Shown here: positions 34,693 to 43,950 of the stretch, piece after piece
Position numbering within the stretch: position 1 is the stretch's first letter
How the letters are laid out: every line of letters begins with the position of its first letter
From: Limnohabitans curvus
GTDB lineage: Bacteria; Pseudomonadota; Gammaproteobacteria; Burkholderiales; Burkholderiaceae_C
Direction of reading: 5' to 3'
DNA: 64,000 nt
NCBI RefSeq assembly: GCF_003063475.1
Contig: NZ_NESP01000002.1
Span: 1 to 64,000 of the forward strand
The notes under the pieces: generated by a model
What the model was told of the DNA's origin: nothing
What the model saw: only the letters and a program-made list of their open reading frames with translations
Databases searched by the model: none
Position numbers and translations under genes: made by a program

Positions 34693-36171
34693 ATGAAATT
34701 ACGCCATCTCGCAGCATCCATCGCACTCGCAACCCCCTTGCTGGCCAACGCAGGCATCATGGGCGACCTGAACTCAATGTTCATGAGCAACTCCACATCG
34801 AGCGGGAAAATTACCACCAAAGACAGGGTGGGAATGTTCGGCGGTAGCTTCAGTATGCGAGCCCCCATCAAATCGGTGACCATCATTGCATTTGACTCTC
34901 CCCGCATCAACGCTGGGTGCGGAGGCGTGGACTTATACGGCGGTTCCTTCAGTTTTATCAACCATCAGCAGCTTGTAGACATCTTCCGAAAAGTTGCAGC
35001 CAATGCGGCAGGCCTTGCGTTTAAGGCGGCTATCAAGGCCATCTCACCAAGCCTCGACGGACTCATGACCGAGTTTCAAACGCTGATGCAGAACTTGAAT
35101 AATTTGAGCAAAAACACCTGCCAAATGGCGCACCTCGTTGTAGACAAGGCAGAACGCACAATTTCAGATGCTGTGGGCGGGGCGGGGAGCGTAGGCGCTA
35201 CACAAAAAAGCATATTTTCAGACGCCATGTCTGGACTTCAAGGCTATCTAAGTGATGCTAATGATTATTTCAAGAAGGCGGGAGAGGTAAATCCAAAAGC
35301 AGGAAACTCTACTGTGAAGGCGGTCATTGCATCTGGAGCATCCAACATCCTCGGCATGGCCGGCCTCGGAAATTACGATGGAACGGGTGATGATGCAACA
35401 GATCCCAATTCACTGAACAACAGAATATTGATCTCCTTCCTTGGTTACGAGGTTTCGGGCGTTCCATGTATCACTTCAAACGAATCAGGTCAGCAAGACA
35501 GTAGCCCAGCAGGCGTCGGTAGCACACCTGGTCGCATTCAGTGCAGAGGCCCTGCAACTCTCACGTTGGACGACATGGTCAAAGGCGGTGGTACGGGGTC
35601 AATCCGCGCAACAACACCACTGACGCTCTACCGCTGTGCAAATCCATCAGGTGCGGGCGTGGCAAATGGCGGCTTCGACCCACAAATTTGTACACAAATG
35701 CAAAAGGCTAATTTCAACTATCAGGGCATTCAGGGCTGGGTTAATCAAATGCTATTTGGGTCCGTCACATCCGGAACGGTCGACCCTGCATCTATCGTGG
35801 GCAAGATCAATAGCGGACAAATGTTTAGCTTCACAACGGCCCAGATTCAGTTCATGCAGCAATCGGGACTCCCGGTTATTGCGCTGCTTTCCAAAACGTC
35901 GAACCCGCAATATCGCGTTTCGATGGCTGAGCGTCTTGGTTTTTACCTTTCCGATTGTGTTGCTGCGCGTTTTGGTGAAGCACTCTACAAGTCGGCGAAC
36001 TCTGTCGAATACGGCAATAGCCACATCTTGAATGACGACGCGAAACGCAATATCGAGAACCTTCGCAAAGACTATATGGACAGACAAACCGCCTGCGTGA
36101 AAGACAACACGGTACTCAAGATTGCACAAGAGCTATCTACTTCTGCCACCCTGAACGGCAACACGAAGTGA
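34693..36171 (+). CDS. traH: F-type conjugative transfer protein TraH
   Basis: 492 residues; signal peptide ends LLANA. GIMGDLNSMFMSNSTSS is followed by the TraH motif FGGSFSMRAPIKSVTIIAF and INAGCGGVDLYGGSFSFIN. The C-terminal region has FYLSDCVAARFGEALYKSA and a coiled segment. It is a periplasmic/outer-membrane pilus-assembly factor. GAGGAAAC precedes the ATG. 10 bp after traF and 7 bp before traG. Confidence 0.92.
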   Translation: MKLRHLAASIALATPLLANAGIMGDLNSMFMSNSTSSGKITTKDRVGMFGGSFSMRAPIKSVTIIAFDSPRINAGCGGVDLYGGSFSFINHQQLVDIFRKVAANAAGLAFKAAIKAISPSLDGLMTEFQTLMQNLNNLSKNTCQMAHLVVDKAERTISDAVGGAGSVGATQKSIFSDAMSGLQGYLSDANDYFKKAGEVNPKAGNSTVKAVIASGASNILGMAGLGNYDGTGDDATDPNSLNNRILISFLGYEVSGVPCITSNESGQQDSSPAGVGSTPGRIQCRGPATLTLDDMVKGGGTGSIRATTPLTLYRCANPSGAGVANGGFDPQICTQMQKANFNYQGIQGWVNQMLFGSVTSGTVDPASIVGKINSGQMFSFTTAQIQFMQQSGLPVIALLSKTSNPQYRVSMAERLGFYLSDCVAARFGEALYKSANSVEYGNSHILNDDAKRNIENLRKDYMDRQTACVKDNTVLKIAQELSTSATLNGNTK

Positions 36172-36178
36172 GGCGAGT

Positions 36179-39157
36179 ATGTTTCCAACACTAACGATTT
36201 ATTCGGTTAGCGCCGACCTCACCATGCTCAACGCCATCCTGAATGGCGTGGCAATGATCGTCAATCAGACCGGATTCATTTGGGGCTTTGCCCTGCTTGT
36301 TTCCACTTGGAACATCATCCGTACTGTTACGAAAGCTACGTTTGCATCTGTAGGTGGCACCGGCGGATCCGCAATGGGCACGGGCGCTTTCGACATCATC
36401 ATGCCCCTCATCTTTGCCTCGTTACTAACCGCTCCTGGAATGAAGGTTTCAGTCAATCTTGAGAGCACCATCAATGGCAAATTGTCCAAAGTAGACAATG
36501 TGCCGTTTGTAATTGCCCTAGTCCCCGCGATGGCTAGTGAATTAAGCCAAGAGCTGGGCGCCTTGGTCGAAACAGCGTATCAAAGTGCTGGAACCAATTA
36601 CTCGTCAATTTCCGCAAGTGGAAATGGGTTTGTAAACCCTTTGAAGGTATTGCTCACGTCAAGGACAGCAATCATGCGCCTTGGTTCAGTTGATTCACAA
36701 GTTAAAAGTGTTGTTGGTGCCTGTATTAACTCTGACTCGGGAGCAGACTACTCAAAAATCATCGCCAAGGTGATGAATGCTGGAAATACGGGCGCAACCA
36801 TCGCGGAATCAATCCCTATTAATGGCATCCCTAAAACCGCCCTAGGCGCACTCTTGTATCAAGCCTCGCTCAACACAACAGGCTTGGTGACCGATATGAA
36901 CATTAGCTCGCAGTCGATCTCGACTTGTGCAGATGCTGCGTACATCGTGGCCGACAACATTGGTAATACTTTGAACTCAAAGGAATTTTCGCGAGTTGTT
37001 CAAGGCGCAGTGAACGGAGCGGATCAGCCAAACCCAAATGCTGATTACAGCTTCACAAAGTTTGCTGAACAGTACACCGCAGTTCGCACGGCCAACACAT
37101 CACTAAGCGCACTCGCCGATGGAACAACCCAAGCAAATGCCGAGGCGATCAATCTTTTGTTTTCTGAGCTAGTGACCTCTGACCTCAACTGCTTGAGATC
37201 CGACGCATCAAACAAAACGACCTGTCAAGCAGCCGCGATTCAAGGTCTTGAGATCGAGCGTAACAACATCCAGCGCGCCGCCAATGAGGTTCAAATGCTG
37301 AAATATGCTGGCAGCTTTGCAAACCACATCATGGCACTGATTATTGGCCTTGGCCCTGTGGTCGTGCTGTTCATGATGTTTTCTGGATCAAACGCCAGCA
37401 AATCAATTTATACAGTTGTACACATCATGGTTTGGCCACTCTTGGTGCTGAACGTGGGCGCAGAGATTATCAACGGCATGATCTATATGCAAGTTGCAAC
37501 ATTCCTCACCAGCATCACGCAGGGTGGATATTTGTCTCAGGCTGTAGCAGTTGAGGCCTACAAGCAATTCAGCATTCAAGTTGGCACCGCAGCTCACATC
37601 ATGTCTAGCTTGCCCGTATTAATGAGCATGATTTTTGGCTTGAGTGCGACAAGCGCGATGGTTTCGGTGGCCAGTCGCATGAGTCCACCTGATTCGCAGG
37701 CTGCGCCCGCAACAACGCCTCAGGCGATGAGCACCGCTCCAATTTTGCAAAATTCAAGTCTTGCAAGCGCCTCACAAGGTGCGGGTTACAACACGCTTGC
37801 GGAGACGGGCGCGATTAAAGCCGTGAATCAGAACGCTCAGTATGGGCAATTGGCCCAACAAGCTCATAGAGCGCAAAGCGAGGAGACCGCTCGTCAACAA
37901 ACGATTACAGAGGGTGAGTCTTTGACAAAGGCCTTCACAGAGAGAGGCTCGCTGTCAAACGCTACACGTTCAGGCATTGATACATCAACAGCGAAATCGA
38001 TCAGCAATCGAGTCGCTGAAACTATGCGGAATTCAAACAGCGAGCACGTCAACGACAACGCTTCATCCAGCAAGTCCAACATAAATTCGACAACAGCTGG
38101 AGCGGGTGCTTCTGCTGCTGGTTCGGTCGGCGCTGGCGGAGAACACAAAACAGGAGCAGGGGCGGGAGGATCATTGCGAGCTGATACTGGCACTACCGCA
38201 AACGACTCCTTGACTCGCACTCAAACAGCTGGAAGATCGAAGTCCGTCGAGGAAGCCAAAGCGGTTGAAAAAGCGATTGGCGATGAACTTCGAACAGCCA
38301 AGACGAACGGCAGCAGCACAGACAAGGTTAAAGCCCTTGAGGCCATGTACTCCAAGCAGCAGCAATACACAAGCACGCTTTCGGAAAGTTTGAGCAATAA
38401 GGACTCATCAGGGCTAAATAACTCGAATACGAACTCGCTGGTTTCGTTTGCTCAGAACTACTCTTCAGAGAGTTTGGCGCACTCCATCCAGACAAACAAA
38501 GGCATGCGCGATTTCCAACTCACGGAGGGGCGCAACTTTGAACAATCGTCAGCCGCCGCGAAGCACATGCGCGATGCCACTCAAATGGTGGACTCTGGAG
38601 CCTCCGATCAAGTCAGAATGAGCCCGCTCGCACGCCAAGCTGCAATTCGCCACAACGCAGCAGTTCGTTTGTTCAATGATGGAAACGCCAGCACCGACGA
38701 ACGCAAAATGGCCTCGGACTATCTGACTAAGCAAGGCATGGCCATCTCAGGCCTTCAGCAAGAATTTGGTCCAACGGACAGACTATCCCACAAGGTAGAT
38801 CGCCCCGAAGATCAGACCGGAGTCGACGCACGAAACCTTGATCAGCGAGCTGGGAAATTCCTCCCGCCCGTCCCTCAGTCGACACCTAGAGCAACTTCAC
38901 CAAGAGCCGCCGCACCAACTAAAACGGGCACTGGGACACCACCCCCACCCACAACCCCATCCGTAACAGTCAACGCAACTCTTCCAGAGGTGAAAGATGC
39001 ATTTGCGAAAACCGATGCAGCAGGATTAAACCAAGTGACAGGCGATGGGACAGCAATTAGAACGGCGAAAACCATTGGCGAGAACACCAAAAACTTCCTC
39101 ACTAGCGGCACGAATGAGCGAGTTGAATTCGGGAAACTGGATGACGGTAAAAAATAA
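36179..39157 (+). CDS. traG: F-type conjugative transfer protein TraG
   Basis: 992 residues, close to F TraG (938). The N-terminal half is an inner-membrane protein (MLNAILNGVAMIVNQTGFIW; helices near 395 HIMALIIGLGPVVVLFMMF, 425 and 490). The C-terminal half is polar, Ser/Ala/Thr-rich and largely disordered or coiled (GAGASAAGSVGAGGEHK). TraG acts in pilus assembly (N-part) and mating-pair stabilisation (C-part) with TraN. Ends 41 bp before a small repeat protein. Confidence 0.9.
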   Translation: MFPTLTIYSVSADLTMLNAILNGVAMIVNQTGFIWGFALLVSTWNIIRTVTKATFASVGGTGGSAMGTGAFDIIMPLIFASLLTAPGMKVSVNLESTINGKLSKVDNVPFVIALVPAMASELSQELGALVETAYQSAGTNYSSISASGNGFVNPLKVLLTSRTAIMRLGSVDSQVKSVVGACINSDSGADYSKIIAKVMNAGNTGATIAESIPINGIPKTALGALLYQASLNTTGLVTDMNISSQSISTCADAAYIVADNIGNTLNSKEFSRVVQGAVNGADQPNPNADYSFTKFAEQYTAVRTANTSLSALADGTTQANAEAINLLFSELVTSDLNCLRSDASNKTTCQAAAIQGLEIERNNIQRAANEVQMLKYAGSFANHIMALIIGLGPVVVLFMMFSGSNASKSIYTVVHIMVWPLLVLNVGAEIINGMIYMQVATFLTSITQGGYLSQAVAVEAYKQFSIQVGTAAHIMSSLPVLMSMIFGLSATSAMVSVASRMSPPDSQAAPATTPQAMSTAPILQNSSLASASQGAGYNTLAETGAIKAVNQNAQYGQLAQQAHRAQSEETARQQTITEGESLTKAFTERGSLSNATRSGIDTSTAKSISNRVAETMRNSNSEHVNDNASSSKSNINSTTAGAGASAAGSVGAGGEHKTGAGAGGSLRADTGTTANDSLTRTQTAGRSKSVEEAKAVEKAIGDELRTAKTNGSSTDKVKALEAMYSKQQQYTSTLSESLSNKDSSGLNNSNTNSLVSFAQNYSSESLAHSIQTNKGMRDFQLTEGRNFEQSSAAAKHMRDATQMVDSGASDQVRMSPLARQAAIRHNAAVRLFNDGNASTDERKMASDYLTKQGMAISGLQQEFGPTDRLSHKVDRPEDQTGVDARNLDQRAGKFLPPVPQSTPRATSPRAAAPTKTGTGTPPPPTTPSVTVNATLPEVKDAFAKTDAAGLNQVTGDGTAIRTAKTIGENTKNFLTSGTNERVEFGKLDDGKK

Positions 39158-39198
39158 ATTAATTACAGATAATATGAACAGTACAAATGGAGAGCCCC

Positions 39199-39483
39199 AT
39201 GCTTGATTCAGATTTCGTAGTAGGCTTAACTGTCATTCTCACCCCCTTTATTTTGGTGGGGGTGTTTGTCGCTCGTCGGCGCAAAAGCAGCGCCGCAATC
39301 CGCCACGGTGCGGCATATTCTTCATTGAACGCAAACGGACTACCAATGGTCGGAGGCGTAGACGTCAATGGCAACTCCTTTGGTTCTATCGACGTTCATC
39401 CGACCAATGTGAACGGCCTCCCAATGGCTGGCGGCGTGGACGTCTGCGGCAACGCCTTCGGCTCTACGGGGCACACCTTCTAA
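39199..39483 (+). CDS. Small membrane protein with tandem NGLPM-GGVDV-GN-FGS repeats
   Basis: 94 residues from ATG 39199, set by GGAGAG six bases upstream; an ATG at 39187 is less likely. One membrane helix (VVGLTVILTPFILVGVFVA) and a basic stop-transfer RRRKSS. Two copies of an 18-residue repeat, NGLPMVGGVDVNGNSFGS and NGLPMAGGVDVCGNAFGS, form the C-terminus. It resembles short C-terminal repeats on unnamed plasmid proteins; no function known. A strong terminator follows. Confidence 0.65.
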   Translation: MLDSDFVVGLTVILTPFILVGVFVARRRKSSAAIRHGAAYSSLNANGLPMVGGVDVNGNSFGSIDVHPTNVNGLPMAGGVDVCGNAFGSTGHTF

Positions 39484-39503
39484 GCGCACCCGCCAAAAAG
39501 CTA

Positions 39504-39533
39504 AACGCCCGTCGATTCACGGGCGTTCTTCTT
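39504..39533 (+). terminator. Rho-independent terminator after traG operon
   Basis: AACGCCCGT (39504-39512) and ACGGGCGTT (39519-39527) form a 9-bp stem with a 6-nt loop, followed by CTTCTTTG. It lies between convergent genes and may act on both strands. Confidence 0.8.
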
Positions 39534-39544
39534 TGTGCGTTTCT

Positions 39545-39916
39545 TTACCAGTTGAAGCTGGCCGACGTTCGGGCTTGCCTGCTACTGTTGGCGCGTTCGG
39601 CAGAGATTTTCTTTCTCACGTCCATCATGCTGAACCTCTCTTTCTTCCAGAGCATCAACTTGACGGAATATGGGCTCACGCCGTACAGCTCGCCAATCTC
39701 TTTGAGACTTCTTCCAGCGTACAGAAGTTTTTTCCAGTATTCGTATCGCGTTTCGGTCACCTGTTTGCAGCTAAGACCTTTGCTCTTGCGCTCTCTGGCA
39801 ACATCCTCGACGGATATTTCGAGCACCTTGGCTATAACTGGATCTTTGATGCCTCGCAATAATGCATCGGCGATTTTTTTCTTTTGTGTCCGGGTTAGGG
39901 TGCTCATTTGCATCAT
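39545..39916 (-). CDS. DNA-binding protein with two helix-turn-helix segments
   Basis: 123 residues, strongly basic. The first homeodomain-like segment is KKKIADALLRGIKDPVIAKVL plus EISVEDVARERKSKG. The second is YWKKLLYAGRSLKEIGELYG followed by VSPYSVKLMLWKKE. Tandem short HTHs suggest a transcription factor, perhaps controlling the transfer genes around it. It is the last gene of the leftward three-gene block, 46 bp after the DsbA-like gene. Confidence 0.65.
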   Translation of the reverse strand: MMQMSTLTRTQKKKIADALLRGIKDPVIAKVLEISVEDVARERKSKGLSCKQVTETRYEYWKKLLYAGRSLKEIGELYGVSPYSVKLMLWKKERFSMMDVRKKISAERANSSRQARTSASFNW

Positions 39917-39962
39917 TGCTCTGTCATTGTTGGTTTGTCAGCTAGAAGATTTGACAAGGGCC

Positions 39963-40589
39963 TCACCGCGCCATTGAAATAATCCCATTTACTAGCTGAC
40001 TGAATAGTGCAGCGTCACCCTTGGTGAATTCAGGTGTAACCACATAAGTACCCGCCACGGCGACCGCAGGCGTGTTTAAAACCTGCAAATTATGCCGTAC
40101 AGACACATAAAGTTCTACATCTTTCATGATCTGTGCATTGTTGGCTTTGACTAGCGCAGGCAGTGAAACTGGAAGTTTCGATGCTCGTCCCAAGCGGTCA
40201 ATTCCTGCCCAGCTTGTAGTGGAAATTCCCTTGTCTTGAGTTGCAATCATGGACACTTCGATGAATGCATTCAGATAAGTGGGGTGGTAACGCTGTACAG
40301 CAGCAAACGCCATTGCGTAAGCCATTCCATCTGCCTTGTTCACCAGCGGGGTGTAGACGAAGAGCTTGTCCTCGGGGAGAGTTGCAGCGAGGTTGCGGAA
40401 AAACTGCAAGTACATGCGCGAGTATTGGCATGCAGGCGAGAAGAACACGCGAACCGTTTTCTCCTCTCCGGGTATGGGCTTGACCTGCAAGTATGGTTTG
40501 AGCTGATCAATTTGAGAGTTGCTTTGCGCGAGCGCCTCGCGCATGCCAACAATTGCCGTGCAAGCGAGAATTAAACTGCGGCGACGCAT
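39963..40589 (-). CDS. DsbA-like exported thioredoxin-fold protein with CxxS site
   Basis: 208 residues; signal peptide MRRRSLILACTAIVGMREALA. VRVFFSPACQYSRMYLQFF shows a thioredoxin-fold active site that reads Cys54-Gln-Tyr-Ser57 instead of CxxC. A helical insertion and a cis-Pro region LNTPAVAVAGTYVVTPEF follow, as in DsbA/DsbG-like proteins. Without the second Cys it cannot act as a normal dithiol oxidase; a trap, chaperone or monothiol isomerase role is possible. It overlaps the ATPase gene by 19 bp. Confidence 0.75.
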   Translation of the reverse strand: MRRRSLILACTAIVGMREALAQSNSQIDQLKPYLQVKPIPGEEKTVRVFFSPACQYSRMYLQFFRNLAATLPEDKLFVYTPLVNKADGMAYAMAFAAVQRYHPTYLNAFIEVSMIATQDKGISTTSWAGIDRLGRASKLPVSLPALVKANNAQIMKDVELYVSVRHNLQVLNTPAVAVAGTYVVTPEFTKGDAALFSQLVNGIISMAR

Positions 40590-42043
40590 AGGCCCCCCTT
40601 TCTTTTGCTCAAGATTTTTTCCACAGAATCGCCCCCTTTGTTATCCCTTGAGACGTAAGTCGCATCGATCGCTGCAGCAACTTCCGACAGCGATACGTTG
40701 TGCTCAGAAGCTAAGCGAATCCGCATATTTGGATTTGTTTGTGCATCAGTGTTTGACTCCAGCGAGACCATGCAGTCCTTGAGTTTGCAGTGCGAGCTTT
40801 CAATTCCGCGAACACCCGCAGAGGCCAAAGATTCGTATTGCGATTGATCTTTTGCAACCCTGTAAAGGGCTGTTGGGTCCATGTTCCCCGCCCGAATGAT
40901 TTGTTTCATCCGATCATCCATTTGGATGGCCTCGATCATGGCCACCTTGCCAGTCTTTTCGTGCGAATCGACTTCCAAGATTTTTGTTTTACCTGGCATT
41001 CCGTTGAGCGTGAGCCAGCTAACTTCATCCTGGGTCAGTGTTCGTTCATGCAGAGAGCCCGCATAAGTAGGAATGAGACGCTGTGCGAGAACAAGCTTGA
41101 GCGAGTCAGCGATGTTCAGTGGGTCAGCTCCGAGGTCTACCAAGCGCGCAATTGTTTCGTGAGCGTTGTTTGCATGCACTGTCGAGAGCACGAGGTGACC
41201 TGTCTTTGAGGCTTCGATGGCAATCCTCATCGTTTCTTCGTCGCGGATTTCGCCAATCAAGATAACGTCAGGATCGGCGCGCAAGGTGGAACGAAGCGCA
41301 CGCGCAAAGGTGAACTCGCCCTGTGTTTGCAGCTGTTTGATAGGCCCCGCCCCCCGTAGTCGAACTTCGACGGGGTTTTCAATCGTCACGATTGAACGTT
41401 GCCCATCGTTCAGGTAACCAAGAACGGCATTGAGAAGAGTGGTTTTTCCGCTGCCCGTAGGGCCGCTGGCCAAGATCAAACCGCTTGGTTCTTCAGCCGC
41501 AGATTTGATCGCGTGGAGCAGCGTGTACGAGAGGTTTAGTTCATCAAGCGCAGGCCTCCTTTGCTGGTCAAGAAGTCGGCAAATGAAGCAGAAGCCGTCG
41601 AAGGTTTTGATGTACTCGACGCGCATGTCGATCGCATAAGGATTGTCTTCGCGTGGGGTGAGGCCATGCTTGCGCGCATACGTTGCAGGAAGCGCCATCG
41701 AAAAGCGCGTTGATACGGTCATGCCAGTGCTACCCCCTTGCGGTGTGCCTGTGACAGCAAATAACTTTGATTCAAAGTGACGCCCGTGATCTCCGTGGTA
41801 CTCCATATTCACCATCCCCTTGGGCGAGCGGATATGGATGTGGACGGTCGGGCTGTTTTTGTCTCCTCGACCCTCAATATGAACGTCAGAAGAGCGAGTA
41901 ACGATGGCCCAGACAAAGGCGCGACGAATGAATCTCTCAATTGGTCCAAGCACAGCATCGTGCTTCACCACCATCACTTCACGCTGCTCCCTGTCGGTTA
42001 GATGGTCGATGTCCATCACCTCTGGCAAGAGCTGTTCGATCAT
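40571..42043 (-). CDS. GspE/PilB-type secretion ATPase
   Basis: 490 residues. The N-terminal PAS-like domain carries WAIVTRSSDVHIEGRGDKNS, a SSDVHIE signature. Walker A GPTGSGKTT is at 194-202, the Asp box follows, and GEIRDEETMRIAIEASKTGH plus VLSTVHANNAHETIARLV are near residues 260-295. A C-terminal tail of about 100 residues with several Cys follows. This is the type II/IV pilus and PilQ/TraJ(IncI) class of ATPase. F-type transfer systems normally have no VirB11/PilB-like motor, so its presence inside the locus is notable. Confidence 0.88.
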   Translation of the reverse strand: MIEQLLPEVMDIDHLTDREQREVMVVKHDAVLGPIERFIRRAFVWAIVTRSSDVHIEGRGDKNSPTVHIHIRSPKGMVNMEYHGDHGRHFESKLFAVTGTPQGGSTGMTVSTRFSMALPATYARKHGLTPREDNPYAIDMRVEYIKTFDGFCFICRLLDQQRRPALDELNLSYTLLHAIKSAAEEPSGLILASGPTGSGKTTLLNAVLGYLNDGQRSIVTIENPVEVRLRGAGPIKQLQTQGEFTFARALRSTLRADPDVILIGEIRDEETMRIAIEASKTGHLVLSTVHANNAHETIARLVDLGADPLNIADSLKLVLAQRLIPTYAGSLHERTLTQDEVSWLTLNGMPGKTKILEVDSHEKTGKVAMIEAIQMDDRMKQIIRAGNMDPTALYRVAKDQSQYESLASAGVRGIESSHCKLKDCMVSLESNTDAQTNPNMRIRLASEHNVSLSEVAAAIDATYVSRDNKGGDSVEKILSKRKGGLCVAAV

Positions 42044-42127
42044 GGAAATGTTCCTTTTTTGGAGTTGAAAAATAAACGTTTTTATTTACTTGTGATATAT
42101 TAACACTGAATAGTTAATGCGACTCAC
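42044..42127. promoter_or_regulatory. Divergent promoter region (ATPase block / Sel1 operon)
   Basis: An AT-rich 84-bp gap. TTTACTTGT (42085-42093) repeats the sequence at 25412-25420 and TATATT follows. TTGTGA (42090-42095) with TAGTTA (42111-42116, spacer 15) is the best rightward hexamer pair. On the minus strand AAGGA lies 9 nt before the ATPase ATG. Confidence 0.4.
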
Positions 42128-43408
42128 ATGACGAATACACAAATCGTACTTATAGCGGGTTTTTCAGGCGTAATGATGGGCTTGAGCGGTGGTGTTTTCG
42201 CTCAAACATCGGGCTCTCAGACCTATTCGACGGTGGAGAGCCAGGTCGCCAAATCAGTTGCAATTGACAGGCAAGCCGCCGCTCAACAAAAAGAAGCCCG
42301 AGCCACGGCTTTGGCGGCAAATCCAAACGCGCAGCAAGGGGCCATTGATTCAGCCTTGAATTCGCTCGTCATCAAAAACGAAACGAAGAACCAGCAACAG
42401 CTCAATCAAGCATCTGTCGCGAGCGCCACGCCAAGTTTGGTTGAGCAAGTAGGCGCAACCCTTCCAAAACTCGCTCAAATTGGCGGGCAACTCAAGTACG
42501 GCGAGCACATCGTGATTAGCCAAGAGGGGCCAGAAATCATTGCGTTGATACGCTCGCTGGTTACTAGACAACAGCCAGACCAAAGGGCAGTAATTGCCCG
42601 TCTCCAAGAATTTGCATCAAATGGAAAGCCAGAGGCGGTCCACTTCTTGGGCTTCAGCTTTGAGCACGGACTTTATGGGGCACCCAAAAGTCTCAGTCAA
42701 GCCACCAAGTATTACCAACTTGCAGCCTCCCAAAACTATCAACCGTCCCTTTACAACTTGGGACTGATTGCCGCATACGGCAAGTCTGGGAATGCTCCAG
42801 ACCTAGAGCGCGGCCTTGCATGGATGGCAAAGGCCATGACGCTTGCAAACGATACCTCAGGGCGAGTGTGCGGCCTCGCGTCATTCCTTGCGTTTAGAAC
42901 CAACCGTCAACCCGAAGCCGTTCGTTTTGCGAAGGGGTGCAACTCAGCTTTGGCGCACATCCCACGAGCCTCGCTAGGGGACACCGAGAGCCTGCCAATT
43001 CGTGTGGGTTGGCTGCGCGATTCAATTGCAACAGGTGCTGACGATGGCTACTCGTTGATTGCCAAGATTTCAAAACCCCTGATCAAGACGGACAACAACT
43101 TCACGTTTTGCAAATACGTTTTGATCAATAGGCACTACCGAAGAGCAACGCTTCCCAACATTAAAGACGAAGCAGCGCGCTGCGTCGACCAAGTTGGAAA
43201 GATGGTTGGGAGCGAAAAGGGGTGGAGCGTTCAGCGCGAACAAATCATTGCAGGCGTAGCCAGTTTCGTACCAATGGAAATTGAGACGTTAAAGAACATG
43301 CGCAAGTCCAACAAATTCCACTACTCCTGGACCGTGCCCTATTTGCCGTTCGCACAGGCCGAAACAGATCTGTTTGAGCCATTACTCACAAAGGAAACCC
43401 AGCGATGA
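42128..43408 (+). CDS. Exported Sel1-repeat protein
   Basis: 426 residues. Signal peptide to about residue 26 (GGVFAQ). A Gln/Ala-rich region comes first, then helical repeats of the Sel1/TPR type: NGKPEAVHFLGFSFEHGLYG, LSQATKYYQLAASQNYQPSL, and YNLGLIAAYGKSGNAPDLER followed by GLAWMAKAM. It probably acts as a periplasmic scaffold. It heads the second rightward transfer run and overlaps the next gene by 4 bp. Confidence 0.75.
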   Translation: MTNTQIVLIAGFSGVMMGLSGGVFAQTSGSQTYSTVESQVAKSVAIDRQAAAQQKEARATALAANPNAQQGAIDSALNSLVIKNETKNQQQLNQASVASATPSLVEQVGATLPKLAQIGGQLKYGEHIVISQEGPEIIALIRSLVTRQQPDQRAVIARLQEFASNGKPEAVHFLGFSFEHGLYGAPKSLSQATKYYQLAASQNYQPSLYNLGLIAAYGKSGNAPDLERGLAWMAKAMTLANDTSGRVCGLASFLAFRTNRQPEAVRFAKGCNSALAHIPRASLGDTESLPIRVGWLRDSIATGADDGYSLIAKISKPLIKTDNNFTFCKYVLINRHYRRATLPNIKDEAARCVDQVGKMVGSEKGWSVQREQIIAGVASFVPMEIETLKNMRKSNKFHYSWTVPYLPFAQAETDLFEPLLTKETQR

Positions 43409-43950
43409 CACTGCGTCCAAATATCCGATTAGCCAGCATGTTTGCCATGCTGGCGTTCTCAGTTTCGGCAATGTCGCAAGGCATGCCGACAAGCGTTTTC
43501 ACAGAAGCACTGACCAAGGGGCAAGCAAGCGTTGAGTTGCCAAACGACCAACAATTTGCACCGCTCGTCCAAGCCATTCGCGGGCGCACTGGAAGTAACG
43601 GCCAGATCATGGTCTTTGCAAAACTGATCACCCGATTCAAAGAGCAGCCCACCTGCGGTCGCGTTGCTTTCCTCGTTTCACAGCCATCTGCCCACATCGC
43701 ATGGGATGACCTTGGTGGACAGCTCAATATTTGCCAAGACGGCTTGCCCCCGAAAAAAATGTGCAAGAGTCATCCTGGCCATCTTTATCCGGTGGGCGCA
43801 TCGTGCCCAGACGGAACCCCCGCGCAAGACACTGCCGAAGTAGAGGCGGCAATTGAAAATGCACTGGCGACCGGAGGCTTGAGCAATGAGCAAGTTAAGG
43901 CGAAGGCCGCTAAAGCTTCGCAAAAGCCAACGGGGGAAGGCGGCAAATGA
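43405..43950 (+). CDS. Exported hypothetical protein before traN
   Basis: 181 residues; signal peptide (FAMLAFSVSAMSQ). The middle domain has IRGRTGSNGQIMVFAKLITRF and CGRVAFLVSQPSAHIAWDDLGG, with four Cys. The C-terminus is Ala/Lys-rich. No family recognised. It is flanked by 4-bp overlaps with the Sel1 gene and the first TraN half. Confidence 0.6.
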   Translation: MTLRPNIRLASMFAMLAFSVSAMSQGMPTSVFTEALTKGQASVELPNDQQFAPLVQAIRGRTGSNGQIMVFAKLITRFKEQPTCGRVAFLVSQPSAHIAWDDLGGQLNICQDGLPPKKMCKSHPGHLYPVGASCPDGTPAQDTAEVEAAIENALATGGLSNEQVKAKAAKASQKPTGEGGK

